Shown in pieces: positions 1-13,959 of a stretch of DNA of 64,000 nt (position 1 is the stretch's first letter; the number at the start of each line of letters is the position of its first letter). Where the stretch lies: the NCBI GenBank assembly GCA_963573315.1, contig OY752147.1, positions 1,178,001 to 1,242,000 of the forward strand, written 5' to 3'. This stretch comes from Entomortierella parvispora. Lineage: Eukaryota > Mortierellomycota > Mortierellomycetes > Mortierellales > Mortierellaceae. The notes beneath the pieces are model-generated. The model saw only the letters and a program-made list of their open reading frames with translations, was not told the DNA's origin and did not search any database. The translations under genes were made by a program, and so were the position numbers.

Positions 1-1591
<1,591 letters not shown>

Positions 1592-1804
1592 AAATTTCCT
1601 CGTTACTGTTAAAGTGTCACTATTCTATTTTCTTGTCTACAACCTGTTTCAAGAACAACCATAATAAAAAAAATTGTATCATAGCAAAGACTTCCAAGTG
1701 GGTATTTTCTAGAAATGCAAAATGGGTTTATTGTTTTATCATTTGAGAATCATGCAGAGTATCAGATTGGAAAGACAGGGGAATGCTGGTTGATAATTTG
1801 TTTT

Positions 1805-4800
1805 CTATGCCTTGGTTCTCATGAACTCGATCAGGCAGAGCGTGCTCTGGAATAGCTCCTCAAGTCTCCTCCATTCGCGCTGGTGCTCTCCGATTAACCG
1901 CCTCAGACGCATGCTCACGCTCAAAGGACCAGGCTTGGTGGCATTGGCATTGAACTTGACCCTAGGCTCCGAGTCCTCGTCATCATCGCTCTCCATCTCG
2001 CTGTCCTCGTCATCTTCATCCTCATCCTCATCTTCGAGTCCTGCATCTGGGTTAGCGACCAAAAGATCGCCATGGATACGCAAGAACAAGTTCAGGTAGG
2101 CCTCGGCCAACTCAAAATCCCGTCTCTGCCTCAACAGACACTCGATCGCCTCCAAAAAGTACCGGGGCTCAGCCAGATCATTATCCAACGACATGGACCT
2201 CAACTCGAAATCCACTGCAGAGGGGTTCAAGGTCTTTAGGTGATCAAAGAAATCAGAATAATCGCGCTCCATCACCACAGTGGCCTCATGATTCTGGCCT
2301 TCGCTCACCACCCGACGGGTTGCTCCAGAGTTGTGTCCGCGCTTCAACAAGGTCATGAACACAGTCTCGGGTTGCAACATGCTCATGCGGATCAATTTCG
2401 AATCTGCCTTATGATGTGAGCGCTCCTCGTCCTCCTTAGTCGCCACAAACTTGGGTTCCACCCCGGGCAAAGTGCTCAAGAAGAAAGGTGCCTTTTCGGG
2501 TGCCTTGGGTGCTTCCTTGGGCTTGTTCCTGGCCTTGATTACATCCAAGTTCAACAATGTCTGCCACTTGGATTTGGGGAGGAGCGACAAAGTGATCATC
2601 TGTTCCGTAAGCTGCTCTGGTGTGTCAATCGTGGGCTCCAATGCGAGAACCTCCTCGTTAGTTGTGTACATGTTGTTGGCTATAAGAAAATAATGAGATG
2701 AAGACCATTCACGTTAGCTCTTGCTCTTCGAGAATGAACAGAACCTCTAATCCCAGCAAACATGTGATATCTTTACCTTCATCATCCTCTTCTTCCAATG
2801 TAGATGAAGTGGGGAGAGCCACACGGATAACATCGTCTTCTGTGATGCTACGCAATGACACGGTGGTAAACTGCATGCGGTTGGCCCACAAAAAGATTCC
2901 AACGTTGTCCACATGAGCTGTCGCAAGGAAATCTCCAGTAGGCGAGAACGACAAGCTAGTAGCGATACTCTCACAACGGAAAATATCAACCATGTGCCCA
3001 GTAGGCAAATCCCAGGTGCGGATTGTGGCATCCAGGGACGACGACACAAGCCAGTGACCATCCGGGCTAAAAGTCTAAGATTGAAATAAAAGACGAATAG
3101 ACGAATGTTGGTTAAGGCCATCCTCTCTTCGTTCATATTAATTATATCTGGTCCAGATAAACCCCCCTTACCATGTCTGTAATGCGGTTAGAGTGACCCC
3201 AGAACTCTCTGACAATACGTCTGTTCTCGACATCGACAATTCGTATGCACAGATCATCGCAAATGACAGCGAGGTGGTTGTTCTCAGTGTAAAGCAACAA
3301 GTGTGTAATGGGCGAGGGCATCTCCATGGTATGTTCACACTTTCCAGACTTGATATCCCACAACTTCAGGAAGCCATCCAAAGATCCAGAGATCAAAGTC
3401 TTGTTCAAGCGATCCGACTGAAGACCTGTGATGGATTTCTTGTGGCCATCCTCAGTAAATGAGCGACGGAAGAGTCCAGACTGCATGTTGAACATGTCCA
3501 CACCTCCGGCTGCGGATCCAACAAAGCCAAAGTTTCCACACAAACTGACTGCGACCGTCTTGGTGGAGGAGCCATCCTTGGGGGACATAATGTGAGCGCC
3601 CAATGCCTTTCTATGGTAGTTCCATGATCGAACACCAGGTTCGTTCCAATGTGCTGTCAAGATGTTGTCCCATTCCTTCTGCTTTGCAGGTGATGCTGCA
3701 ACGGTTGTGATCAGGGGCAGCTTGAGCTCATCGATCTTCATGTTGAGCAGCTGAGATTTTTTGCTGAGAGAACCCTGAGACAATTCAGTCGACTGAGAAT
3801 CGCGAACGGTAGAGAAGGCTCTGAGAGAACGATCACGACCAGCAGAGAGAATGAAATGTCCGTCTTCTCCATAGTAGTTGATATGTGTTGGGGGAGCGTG
3901 ATGTCCACTTCTGGACTTGAGGAGACGGGGCAGTCCATCGAGAGTGTCAAAGATCCACTGCTTGACTGCGTTATCTGCTCCTGAACTCATCAAGATCGGC
4001 TGTCCATTCAAGAATTGGATCGATGGAATAGAGCCGTCATGGGCTCCCTTCATCACATGAAGAATCTTTTGGCGATCCAGGTCCCAGAGCGCAATATCAC
4101 CATACATGTTTGCTGTAGCCATAACGTGCTGATCGTCTGCAAGAAAAAAATAGGATGTATAAAAATTGTTAGAGATGGTGACTTTTTCGGAAACATCGCT
4201 GCTGGCTTCCAAGAAACGGTGCCGTTACCAGTACGGAAAGTCACTGCGGTCACTTTTCCTTCCTGCTTTAGTGTCATAATAGTAACATCAGTCCTGACAT
4301 TGTGGAGAACAACTCGACCGTCCAAAAGTCCAACGGCAATGACATCGACAACAGGAGTCTGAGTGAAGCAGGTAATGGGCGAGTTGAATCCTTTGAAAGC
4401 ATAGACCATGGTACTGGTGCGAATGTTCCAGAGCTGCATTGTTCCCTGGTTGCTTCCAATGAGAATCTTGTTGAGGTATGTACTCGGGTGGATCAAAGTG
4501 GTGACAGTGAACGAGGGGTCAAAATCGATAGTAGTGTAGAGTTCTAGGACCAATGAGACGATGTTAGATGTCAGGACGAAAGAAGGCACCATTTGGCTAG
4601 CAGCAGTTGGGAAGGAATAATCGACTCCTTACCTCCGGTGGTATGATCGTTCAACTTGACGCTGTTATCACTGCAGATCGAAATAATGTGCTGACCAAAG
4701 ACTTCGAGCGAGGCTATTGACAGGTTAGGGTCAGTCCCGCATGAGAAGCGACCGGTCTCCTTGGCTCTCTTGTACGAAACAACATCTGATCCGCAGGCGA

Positions 4801-5183
4801 CAAAGGTCACGTCGCCAAGAGTAGCAAGTGCTGTGATGGGCGTCGAAGTGTGGGAACCTGGAAGTGAATGAAAGTACCGTGTAGAAAAATGAAAAAGCCA
4901 TTAGCGCAGGTTCCTTCTCGCAGAGTCTTCCATGCCCTGCTTGATAGATAACCTCGATTCGCTTGAAGGAAAACGTACCAACAAAGAGCAGATTCATTTT
5001 GGCGACATCGTAGGTATGGTAGGTCGTTCCAACACATGTGGTCAAGAAGTAAGCTTGTCCTCTTGCCTGGATGTTGAAAGGGATCTCGTTGGTGACATAG
5101 CCGATAGCGCGGAAGGGCACAAAGATCCTAGGTGCAGCAGCCTTTGGTGCAGCTGTACGAGCTTTCTTTTGAATTCCAAACAT
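1805..5183 (-). CDS. UTP21: U3 snoRNP / SSU processome WD40 protein Utp21 (WDR36)
   Basis: WD-repeat subunit of the small-subunit processome, acting in 18S rRNA maturation in the nucleolus. Six exons in coding order: 5183-4979, 4857-4633, 4543-4229, 4136-3172, 3074-2777, 2679-1805. All phases agree and give 960 residues, the usual length for the family. WD40 repeats fill the first 650 residues; HPSTYLNKI, DMQ/NMQSG, NRRIVREFWGH and FSPTGDFLATAHVD are family landmarks. The Utp21 C-terminal domain follows (LSLLPKSKWQTLLNLDVIK, NKPKEAPK), with an Asp/Glu/Ser-rich acidic insert near residue 890. The start chosen is MFGIQKK; an in-frame ATG ten codons upstream (5213) is the alternative. Confidence 0.93.
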
Positions 5184-8100
5184 GGCGTCCGAGGTCGTAT
5201 AGGAGGGGGTCAATGGGTTGCGCCCTGTTGTATGCGAGGTGTTCTTCCCTTGTTCAAAGAGAGGGCGTACGAAACGGGGGAAGCAGGACGAGCAAGGAGA
5301 GCAAAGATGGACGACGGAAGATGCACTGACATTGGCATTGAAGAGCGCATGTATTTTTTTCTTTTTTTTTGAGGAGAGGCGGTAAACAAACTAAGCCACA
5401 GTGACTGATATCATTTAATATTTATACAGTCTTTTTATCCTATTATTTTATCCGGGTTTTAGAATATTCTAGAAAAGGGCTCTGCTGGCCCCACTCCTCC
5501 TCTCCGACGATTTGGAGTCGATCTCGGGGTTTTGTGGAAGGAAAACACCACCACTCATCTTTTAGCCGCCTTTTCCATTTGTTTACGCTTTGCGTCCGGC
5601 TGCATGAATGCAGTGCCCCTTGTCTCCCTTGCCTCTTTCAGGAGAAGGCATGAAAAGGAGCGGGCGCATGCACAGGCAATGGAGTACCAACGGATTCCGC
5701 TTCAAAAAAGAAAAAGTGCTCACAACGTACCGCAGCCGTCTAACAAACATGGGTTGCACCCACGGAGCAGGTGCCCGCGTAAAAATGAGAAGAAAAAAAT
5801 GGCTGGACCTCGCGCTCTCCTGTCATTCTTTCCTTTGCTCGCGTTCTTGGATCGGGCGCAACAATCAACAATAAAAGAACCGACCCGATCGCTCTCTTCG
5901 CTCAGTAGTCTAACAAATGTTCGTAATTGGTTCAGGCCTTTTGTTCTTGACTGGGTACCCTATTTTTTTTGACGACGTCCTCAACGAAGGTCTGGGCCCC
6001 TTCTCTATACATCAACTGAAATGTGATTCGTCCATGATCTCACCTTGTTGCCCCCAAAGACCAACTTTACGTTCGTTCGGGGAAGGAGGAGTTTGTGTTC
6101 AGACTTTCAGGTGATCACGTCGTTCACTTTGGTGTTGCCTCCCCAAGAAACTGACCTTCAAGAGCTTAGTGTAGAAAGAGCCTTGCCCGTCGAAAATCAC
6201 TAGTGTACTCTTTGGCTTAGTGGCAAATTGTTGCGGCGCACTGTTTTTTTCCAGGTTCTGCATGAAAAGAATTGCGTCCTCAAGAGGGAATGGCTTTGCT
6301 ACCACAATCCGAAGGGCTACATGAGAAGGTAAGCTTGATTGGTCAAAGATTGTATATCTCATGTCGTGCTGGTGCTACCATGAAAAGCTTTTCGCCTATT
6401 TGGACCCTCCCGTCTTTTTTTATTTTGCGACCATTTTCGTCTTTTTTTTTGCCACAATCAGCGAAATCTTGGAATGTATGAGACCAAGAAGTCAACAACA
6501 AATAACAGTCAGGAAAACCTTGAACGATCAGTTCCCATTTTGTGGAGAGAGATGCATTAAGAAGAACAGTGGCGGAAAGAACTTTGAAGTTCAGACAATC
6601 ATCGTCATTTGTGGAGAATTCCCGGTCATGAGTACCAATCGATGACTCTGAGAGACGTCCAGACTTTGTGCAAGCAAGGCTCCTCTACCAAGGACACACA
6701 CTCTCTTTCTTTCTCGGAACAAGTTAAACGCGATAGATAAAAGGCAAAACGTGACAAAGGTGAGACAGCTTGTGACGCGAAAGAGGGTGTGGTAAGGGGT
6801 TACTGCATTAGGCTCCCAAGAGGATCCAGGTTTTCTGCTATTATGGATTTGCGTACACCGGGATACGAAAAATGAAATTGAAACGGTAAAATGTCTGCTG
6901 GACCCCCTTTTGCAGAACTCTACCGGCGCCCTGGAGCCACAAAGGTGATGTACAGTACTGTACAATACAATACCCAGGGCCATGGCGACAGCCATGACCA
7001 AACATCAACGGAAAATCACTACAGTACTTTCTCATGAATTCTTTCGGTCTCAGTGAGTTGGCCTATGAGAACTCACCTATTTCCCAATTCGCCGAGGAAC
7101 ATTGCGAGAAGGACAGGAGCTCTTTTCTGGTGGAGCGGAGTTCTTGAATTCAGGAACAGACGCAGGTGCAAGTGCAAACCTGGCACGGTTGCTGGCCCAC
7201 CCGCCCGCGGTCGACCACTCTAGACCCCACTTCGCTCTTCGTTATGGAATGGAGGACAAAAGAGGCAAGGAAAACAGCGTGGAAAAGCTGGAAAGTCAAA
7301 ACAAGACGGAAAGGTCAACGCACAAACTCAGAGAAGACAGAGAAGGTGGGGTAGAGGCAGGCGCGGTTGGGAATGAAAGTAGGTTTTTTTCCGTGTGAAC
7401 GGAACACTCTACGGGAAGACACAAAAGTGAGGAACAACTCCTGTCGAGTCGATAGACGATGGCGCCATATCTCATTTTCCATCTCTCGCTCTCGGGAGGT
7501 GACATCCCAAATGTCTTTTTTTGCAGTCTTGGCCGCTCTCTTGCTGCTCTTGTCTTGTTTGCGCTGGCTGCTGGAGAGTGAAAGCTGTTGTGCTCCATCC
7601 CTTGCTGCTCCCATCGCCCGTGCCCCTCGCCCCGTGCCTGAACCAGTACAACAGTGCAGTTTCTATAACCTTGATCCACTACTCTCACTCCCCCCAAGAA
7701 TGGATTCCCTTTTGGCCTTCTGACCTTTTTTTTATTGGTGCTTTGTTTGTTTGCTCGCACTCGAGCTCACTGCTCCACACCTAGTTATTGCTCAACTGGA
7801 CTGTCCGAATGAGAATAATTAAAAAGGCCCCTCTTTTCGACAATGACCCCTTACCTCTTTATTGTTGACCCGAAAGCTGGGGAACAGGGCGAGTGACTCG
7901 GCGCAGTGCGGAGATCGGTAATGTCGTAAGCTAGTGGATCATGCAGTTCAATCCACGACGCTCTTTCTCCGTTGTCCTTGACCCCGGTGCCTGGCGATTC
8001 AATGCAATGGAATTTGGACCCTGGTGAACCACATTCGGATAGAACGTGGGTCCGGTGACTTTCTTGTATGCAGGTGGTGATCAGAGCTTCATCTGAGATA

Positions 8101-10449
8101 TCATTTACCGAAAATTAATGGAAAAAAAATCGTTCTGTTGGGGGGAAGAGCCACAACATTTTGAAGGGACTCACTACGCCCAAAGCGCTGCATTGGTAGA
8201 CAATCGGCCGCGTGAGACGCCGATTGTCAACAGCCGCTTTGCCCCGCAAGAGGCGAGGGGCATAGGCTTGGTCACACCATGGAGGCAATTGGTAATTGGG
8301 TCAGTAGGAACGAAATTGAACAGTTGATTGTGCTGCTGTTGTTTTTTCTTCTCAACCTTTGTCAACAGTCTTAAGGCGAACATTTCAAGAGAGCTGAAAG
8401 AAGGCCCCCATGAATGCTCACAGGAGCAATCTGTTATTCTTCTTATTTCCAACCAATCGAGCAGACAATTTGCCAAGGTTACAGGTAGGAGAGGTACAGG
8501 GGTCAGCAATTAAAGAGAAGAAGCACGAACAGAACATCTATGAGCGATTGAGACGAGGCATTCTTGCTCTTGGATCGAGATCGCGCTTTTGTGTTTGGTA
8601 TGCAAGAAAAATCTGGGGTAAAGCCGTAAAGGAGCAACGCGCACTCTTTAATTGCTCAGGCACAGACAGGTACATTAAGGGACCTGACTGCATTGAAAAT
8701 CTGGCAGTTGAGGAAGAAATCTTCGCGATACATGAACCCATCAAGGGTCGGGTTAATTTCAAAGAGCAATTGGCTCTCGTGAGATATATACAAAAACGCC
8801 CTCATTTATGTTTAGGAAAGAAACAGACCGATACTGTAGCTCTTTCTCTTGTTTCGGTGTCCTCTGAATTACGCCGTCAAAACTGATGAGGAGAAGGAAG
8901 GGGACCCTTTTCTGTAGGTCCTGAAGCCGAAATGAATACACATGGGGGCGCATGCGACCTATTTCAGGGGTTTATGACCAAAGGGGATTGTGTAAGAGAA
9001 AAAGAAAAAGGCGGTATCAATGTTTTCGCTTTGAAGCGCGAGGAACCTTTTTCCATCGCAACCTGTCCAAATGTGTCGAGGGATTTCGCTCGAAATGAAA
9101 AATAAGAATACTTTCACAGGGCGAACAACACTGATAGGCGAGACTCCTCAGAATTCCTGGGAAACAACCAGAGACAGCCTAGCAGAACGCGTGTTTGCCC
9201 GAGGCGGTATGTTATCTCTTCCTTCTCAACCTTTGAGGCAACCAGCAACGGAGAATGCAATGATTTTTTATAAGGACAATGAAGGCGCTTGGCAGTCCCG
9301 GCCATTAGAAAGAGCAGCGAGCACAAAAGTCAACGGAGATGGTTATCGCTGCTGATCATCAGTATTCAAAGTCCTGGCGGATTCAATTGCCAAACGTGCT
9401 CTCCGTCCCAGAGCACGTAGACTGGTGATTTCCAAAAACGGAACGCGACACTTAAGGTGTTGCGTCGACGTGTTGACGGTCGCACAGGGAGAACCTTGAA
9501 TCGAAAGTCAGTCAATCTCAGCGCAACGGGATTGAATCGAGTGGGTTCGGGAGTGAATAAAGGCGTGCCTCTGGCCATGGTCTTTTTCTTGTGTGCACCA
9601 CTGCTGTCTTGTGGCCAGGGTCTATTCACTTTGAGACGCGACTTGACCTCTTTTAACTTGTTAAGGATTTTGGGCACGACTGTAAAAAGAAACGCCCCAT
9701 TCATTCCACAGAATAAGAGGCCAAGAAAATAGACCAAAGAACCTTCATGACTCAATGACACCCCTTTACTTTCTTACTTTTCTCTTTTGCACACGGAGCA
9801 GGTGCACGCTCTCTCGTCTGTGTGTGTGTTTGCTCCACAACAACGCACACACAAAAAGTGACAGGCACAAGGGCGCCTCGCTCACCCCTGTGCAACAAAA
9901 ATCAGTTTGCCCAGCCGGAACAAGACGTTACTAAAAGAAGTGAGAAAGGCAACGGCGAGGCATAGTGGACAGGCAGGTGCAGCTATGGTTTGAATGAATC
10001 AACAGCAGCAAGGGCACAACAGGGAGCTGGTTGCTCATGGGAAAGCAGCGAAATAAGCGAATAACAGCTGCCCAGCCCCCCCAGGTGTCTGTAATGAATC
10101 AATTGAGACTGAGTACCTTTCTCGGTCTGCTCTCCCTTTCCCCTGCTCTGGGCCTGGGGCAAGGCAGGGCCGCGCTTTTTTTTTTTTTTTTTTTTTTTAA
10201 TGTTCTTCACCCGCCTTCGCATTCTTCTTTTCTTCTTCACTCCCTTCCTTTGTCTTCTTGCTTTCTTCTGTCGCTACTTCTCTTTTTCTCGTTGACGTCT
10301 CTTTCGTTGATACTCTCCACTCTACCTTCAGCCCTCACGCTCCCCCTCCTCCCCCCTTGCATTCTTCTCCACACCTCTACTCTTCTTTCCCCCAATTCCA
10401 GCACGTTGTGCAATATCCACAGAGAGTCAAACTTGACCATCCCCTCAAT
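5184..10449. other. 5.3-kb gene-free interval upstream of the GATA factor
   Basis: No reading frame here resembles a known protein, and none can be joined by splicing into a convincing gene. The longest frames (for example 8410-8886, 158 codons) show no domain. The interval holds the short UTP21 promoter (T-rich, about 5345-5370), two overlapping GATA sites near 6731 (GATAGATAA), a T23 run at 10176-10198, and a pyrimidine-rich block (10200-10440) just before the GATA gene. It may be a long regulatory region, a non-coding RNA or decayed repeats. Confidence 0.5.
10176..10198 (+). repeat. T23 homopolymer in GATA-factor promoter
   Basis: An uninterrupted run of 23 T, followed by a 240-base C/T-rich leader before the ATG at 10450. 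Such runs exclude nucleosomes and slip during replication. Confidence 0.8.
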
Positions 10450-11289
10450 ATGACAAGCTTTGCCCCTATCGTCTCATCAACCCCCTCCTCAACCGATTGT
10501 CCCTCTTCCTCTCTTTCTACGTCCTCGACGCAATCAAGGACCATCCTGGAGATGCCGTTCTTGTCCGAGGACTTTTGCTTCCCCTTCAATACGTCCTTCA
10601 CTGGATCAAACCTCCACCACCATTCTCCATCGACACAATTACCATCCCCCACAATGTCCGTGCCATATACCTCTGAAGCAGCATTCTCAACATCGTCATA
10701 TTCCCTCTTCAGCACCTCCCCCCAAGAACTTTTGTTGTCGATCCCGAACATGTCAACCGCCTGTCCCTCCTCCTCAGTTTCGTCGATATCAACATTTATC
10801 GGATCAACTTCCCCTGCCCCAAATTCAACAACAACGACACCATTTGGCTCTGTTGACTTGACCACGTCTTGTGCTCCCAATGTGCGCTCGTGTCACTCTC
10901 AATCGACAGCCGGTGCGCTGTTCTTGGACGACCAAAGGAACAACTTTGCGATCAACACACTCTCGAATAACAATAACAGCAACAGCAACAACTCCAATGA
11001 CTGGACCACGATTCCCACAACGACGAATACCAGCAGCTCTTCTGGCCAACAACGTACTGCACCTCTCTCTCAACTTGAGTTGACTCACTTTCAAGAGTAC
11101 CAGTTTGAGCAGAATCCAGATATATTCTCAGCTTGGTCCTCACACCCCACTTCCTACCTCACTGCGGCCACACAGGCCCTGACAGGTAATCCTCAGTCGA
11201 TCCAAACAATCCTCCCCTCCCATGTTGAACAACAGCCCCAAGTGCAACAACAGCCTGAGCAGCTGTCTCAACTGCAACCCCAACATCAA

Positions 11290-11378
<89 letters not shown>

Positions 11379-12849
11379 CCAGCTCCAAACTCAGCCAAAG
11401 GCCCTGCTTCCCCTGCCTCCTTTGCGGCCCATGCCGAGCCGCTCCGGAGGAGAAATCTCGCCTCCAGAGAGTCCGACTTCGACATCTTCTCCGCTCAGCC
11501 TCAAACGGGAATCATCCGCACCAAGACCCCCGTCGCTGTTCTCCTCAGCTGGATATACTCTGGCGTCGACCCCAGCTTTGCCACCGACGCCCTCGTCCCC
11601 CTTGTGTGACACAGCCCAAGGATTCAAGACCATGCCAATTGACGAGTCGAAGACTACGGCCTCTTCTCCAAAGGCGATTAAACGAGGAAGTGAAGCGATA
11701 CCTACTTTACTTGTAAAGCCCTCATCCATCCCTTGCAGTATCACATCCATGGCCAAGGTGGCCAAGGTGCGCAAACCCTCCAAAGCAGCCATCAAGGCGG
11801 CGGCCGGGATGGGAATCCGCTGCATGAACTGTGGAGTGACAGTGACACCATTGTGGCGCCGGTCCGCCGACAATGAGCCCCTGTGCAATGCATGCGGACT
11901 GTATCACAAACTTCATGCAATGCACCGGCCAAAGCATCTTCAACAGACAGGGGCCGTGCACTTTGCCGGCTCCTCCCAGCCCTTATCAGCATCTGGTGCA
12001 TCTTCGATGAACGGCGTGTCTTCCCCTTTGATTCTCGGCAATCCTCAGCAGCAACTCTCATCAAATATGGACAAAGCAGGAGAAAACTCCATGAGAACGA
12101 TGCAGCCACTGATGCTGCACCATCCCTCCGCCACTGGAAGCGCCGCCCTTTCACCTATTCCTCCGCCTTCCACTACCACTACGACCTCGGCGCCGGTAGC
12201 AGTCTCCACTTCGAACTCGTCGACCTCATCGGGGGGATTACAGCCTACTTGCACCAATTGCCGCACAACGATGACTCCTCTATGGCGCAAGGACGATGCT
12301 GGAGAAATCTTGTGCAATGCCTGTGGATTGTACTACAAGCTTCATCACGTCCATCGACCCATCTCTCTGAAGAGAAACGTGATAAGGCGTCGCTCGCGGT
12401 ACGAGGGTGGTAAAGGACCCGTCCCAGTGGCTACGAATATTATCTCATCCGCCATGTTGGCCCAAGTTCAAGCACAGGCCTTTTCTCAAGTCATACAAGG
12501 CCATCATCAACAACAACCACACCCTCATCAACCTCACCAGCACCAACCATTACAGATGCAACAGCACGCTCAGGCCCAAGTCCATGCACAGGCTCAAGCT
12601 CAGGCCTTAGCTCACCAGCGCCAAATGCAACATCAACAACAACAGCACCTCCGTCAACAGCAGCAGCAGCGACATATTCAGCAGCAGCGGCATATCCAGC
12701 AGCAGCAACAGCAACGCGTTCACAGCCAGAATCAATCATTTGGACACCAGAACCAGCCATCCATGCCCGTGTCGAACCCTGCCCTTAAACCTACATTGGA
12801 GTCGCAGAATGGCGGCATTACCTTTTCACCCATTGGCTACATGAGCTGA
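10450..12849 (+). CDS. Two-finger GATA transcription factor with poly-Q
   Basis: DNA-binding regulator of 799 residues in one exon. Two GATA fingers are visible, both C-x2-C-x17-C-x2-C: residues 458-482 (CMNC...[11 protein letters not shown]) and 601-625 (CTNC...[11 protein letters not shown]), the second followed by the basic tail [17 protein letters not shown]. Paired fingers with this second-finger tail resemble fungal iron/siderophore repressors (SreA, Urbs1, Fep1). Those carry a four-cysteine cluster between the fingers, and the 115-residue linker here has no cysteine, so the iron role is uncertain. The N-terminus is Ser/Thr/Pro-rich, a roughly 30-Gln tract sits near residues 280-310, and the C-terminus is rich in Gln, His and Ala. 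I chose the ATG at 10450 because the upstream in-frame extension from 10258 is low-complexity leader sequence. Confidence 0.9.
11287..11376 (+). repeat. (CAA/CAG)n tract encoding poly-Gln
   Basis: About 30 consecutive Gln codons, mostly alternating CAA and CAG, inside the GATA-factor gene. The tract probably varies in length between strains. The long poly-Leu and poly-Ala/Val frames on the other strand are by-products. Confidence 0.9.
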
Positions 12850-13087
12850 AGAGCCAAAGACAAGTACCTTCCACCCGTAAAACATAAAAACAACGTGGGG
12901 ATGTTCCAGGAACGTTGGACACTTTGAATAAAAGCGTTGTAAACCCAAAACCAAACTGATCAGGTGACCAAAATGTGGCTGAGCTCTGCCCTCTCCGAGC
13001 ATGTGAGGATCAGGGGGAAAGCATGGTTGATCACATTCATTGATTCGCATTCACTCCTCTCCAGCGTCCATACTCGACCTCATAATC

Positions 13088-13492
13088 ATGTCGGCAGCAA
13101 ACATGGCTAAGTTTTTGACCCAGGTCAAGGTCACTTTGGCCCCATTCTCCCCCGCCTCAAAGACCTCAAAGTAATGAATATGAGTCATGCTCCCTCTCTG
13201 CCACCTTTCCGTGTCCTGATCATTCAGATGCCAGTCAGTTGACAAGTCTTCATTTCCTTTTAGGATCTTCCTCTCACGGATCATCACCAGCGATGCCCTC
13301 GCTGTTAACCCAGCTCTCAAGATTGTCACAGACTCGCATGCGGACGTCTCAAAACCCCCCACCATCTCTGTCACCTACAAGGACGGGAAGACACTCGACA
13401 TCAACGCTGGAGACATGAAGGTCAACGACGTTCTTCGCCAGGTCGGAAAGCACGCCAGGAAGCTTCAGGAGAAGGAGGAGGCCAGCGCATAG
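13088..13492 (+). CDS. MRPL53: Mitochondrial ribosomal protein mL53
   Basis: Small component of the mitochondrial large ribosomal subunit. Two exons, 13088-13170 and 13264-13492, spliced in phase 2, give 103 residues. The N-terminus (FLTQVKVTLAPFSPASKTSK then IFLSRI) and the later ISVTYKDGKTLDI and VNDVLRQVGKHARKL match the mL53 pattern: a VKxxxxPF start, an FL-helix, a strand ending in DGK, and a C-terminal helix. A long frame on the opposite strand (13374-13051) covers exon 1 and the intron and is a shadow. The gene lies 238 bases after the GATA gene on the same strand. Confidence 0.8.
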
Positions 13493-13959
13493 AGGCAGCC
13501 CTTCAGGAACACGACAAGGAAACAGCATTATCATTTTTACTTTTACATCCAACCAATACACACATTCCTCAACATCTCCAACAGGCGTATCTCAAAAAAA
13601 TGTAGATTGCTACGTCGTCTGCTGTTAAGGAAAGGCAATGACGAAGGTGTCCATGAAAGGCAATCAATACCGATACCGAGGGAGGGTGCAAAGGGGGGAG
13701 AGGAAGACCATGTGGTGAGGGAGTGAAGGAGAGAGTGGACACAAAAGACGGGCGAGGCTGGTCAGTCACACACCGCCGTCGTTGGTCACTTGTACCTTTG
13801 CCCCTATTTGCGACCTGCTGTCTATGTTTGTTCTCTCTGCGTGTCATTTTTAAAAAGTCGCTCTCGTCAACCCCATCCTTTTCCTCTCTCCTCCTACCCC
13901 TCACACTCCTTTCACCACCTTGAACCCATACCCCTCACTTCATTAATCACGTATCATCC
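13493..13959 (+). promoter_or_regulatory. Pyrimidine-rich promoter/leader of the SNX gene
   Basis: No gene seen. The last 150 bases before the ATG are C/T-rich (CTCTCTCCTCCTACCCC-like), a style repeated upstream of most + strand genes here. Confidence 0.4.

Noticed and set aside
8410-8886. 158-codon frame in the gene-free interval
   Set aside because: No domain, no partner exons, no promoter-like leader; a length expected by chance in 5 kb.
11140-11485. Long poly-Leu and poly-Ala/Val frames opposite the CAG tract of the GATA gene
   Set aside because: Shadows of a trinucleotide repeat; the + strand frame has the GATA fingers. The same applies opposite the Asn tract (51722-52774) and the PKA Gln tract (59401-59975).
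13051-13374. 107-codon frame on the minus strand over mL53
   Set aside because: The + strand gives a two-exon protein matching mL53 with correct splice phases; the minus frame has no domain.
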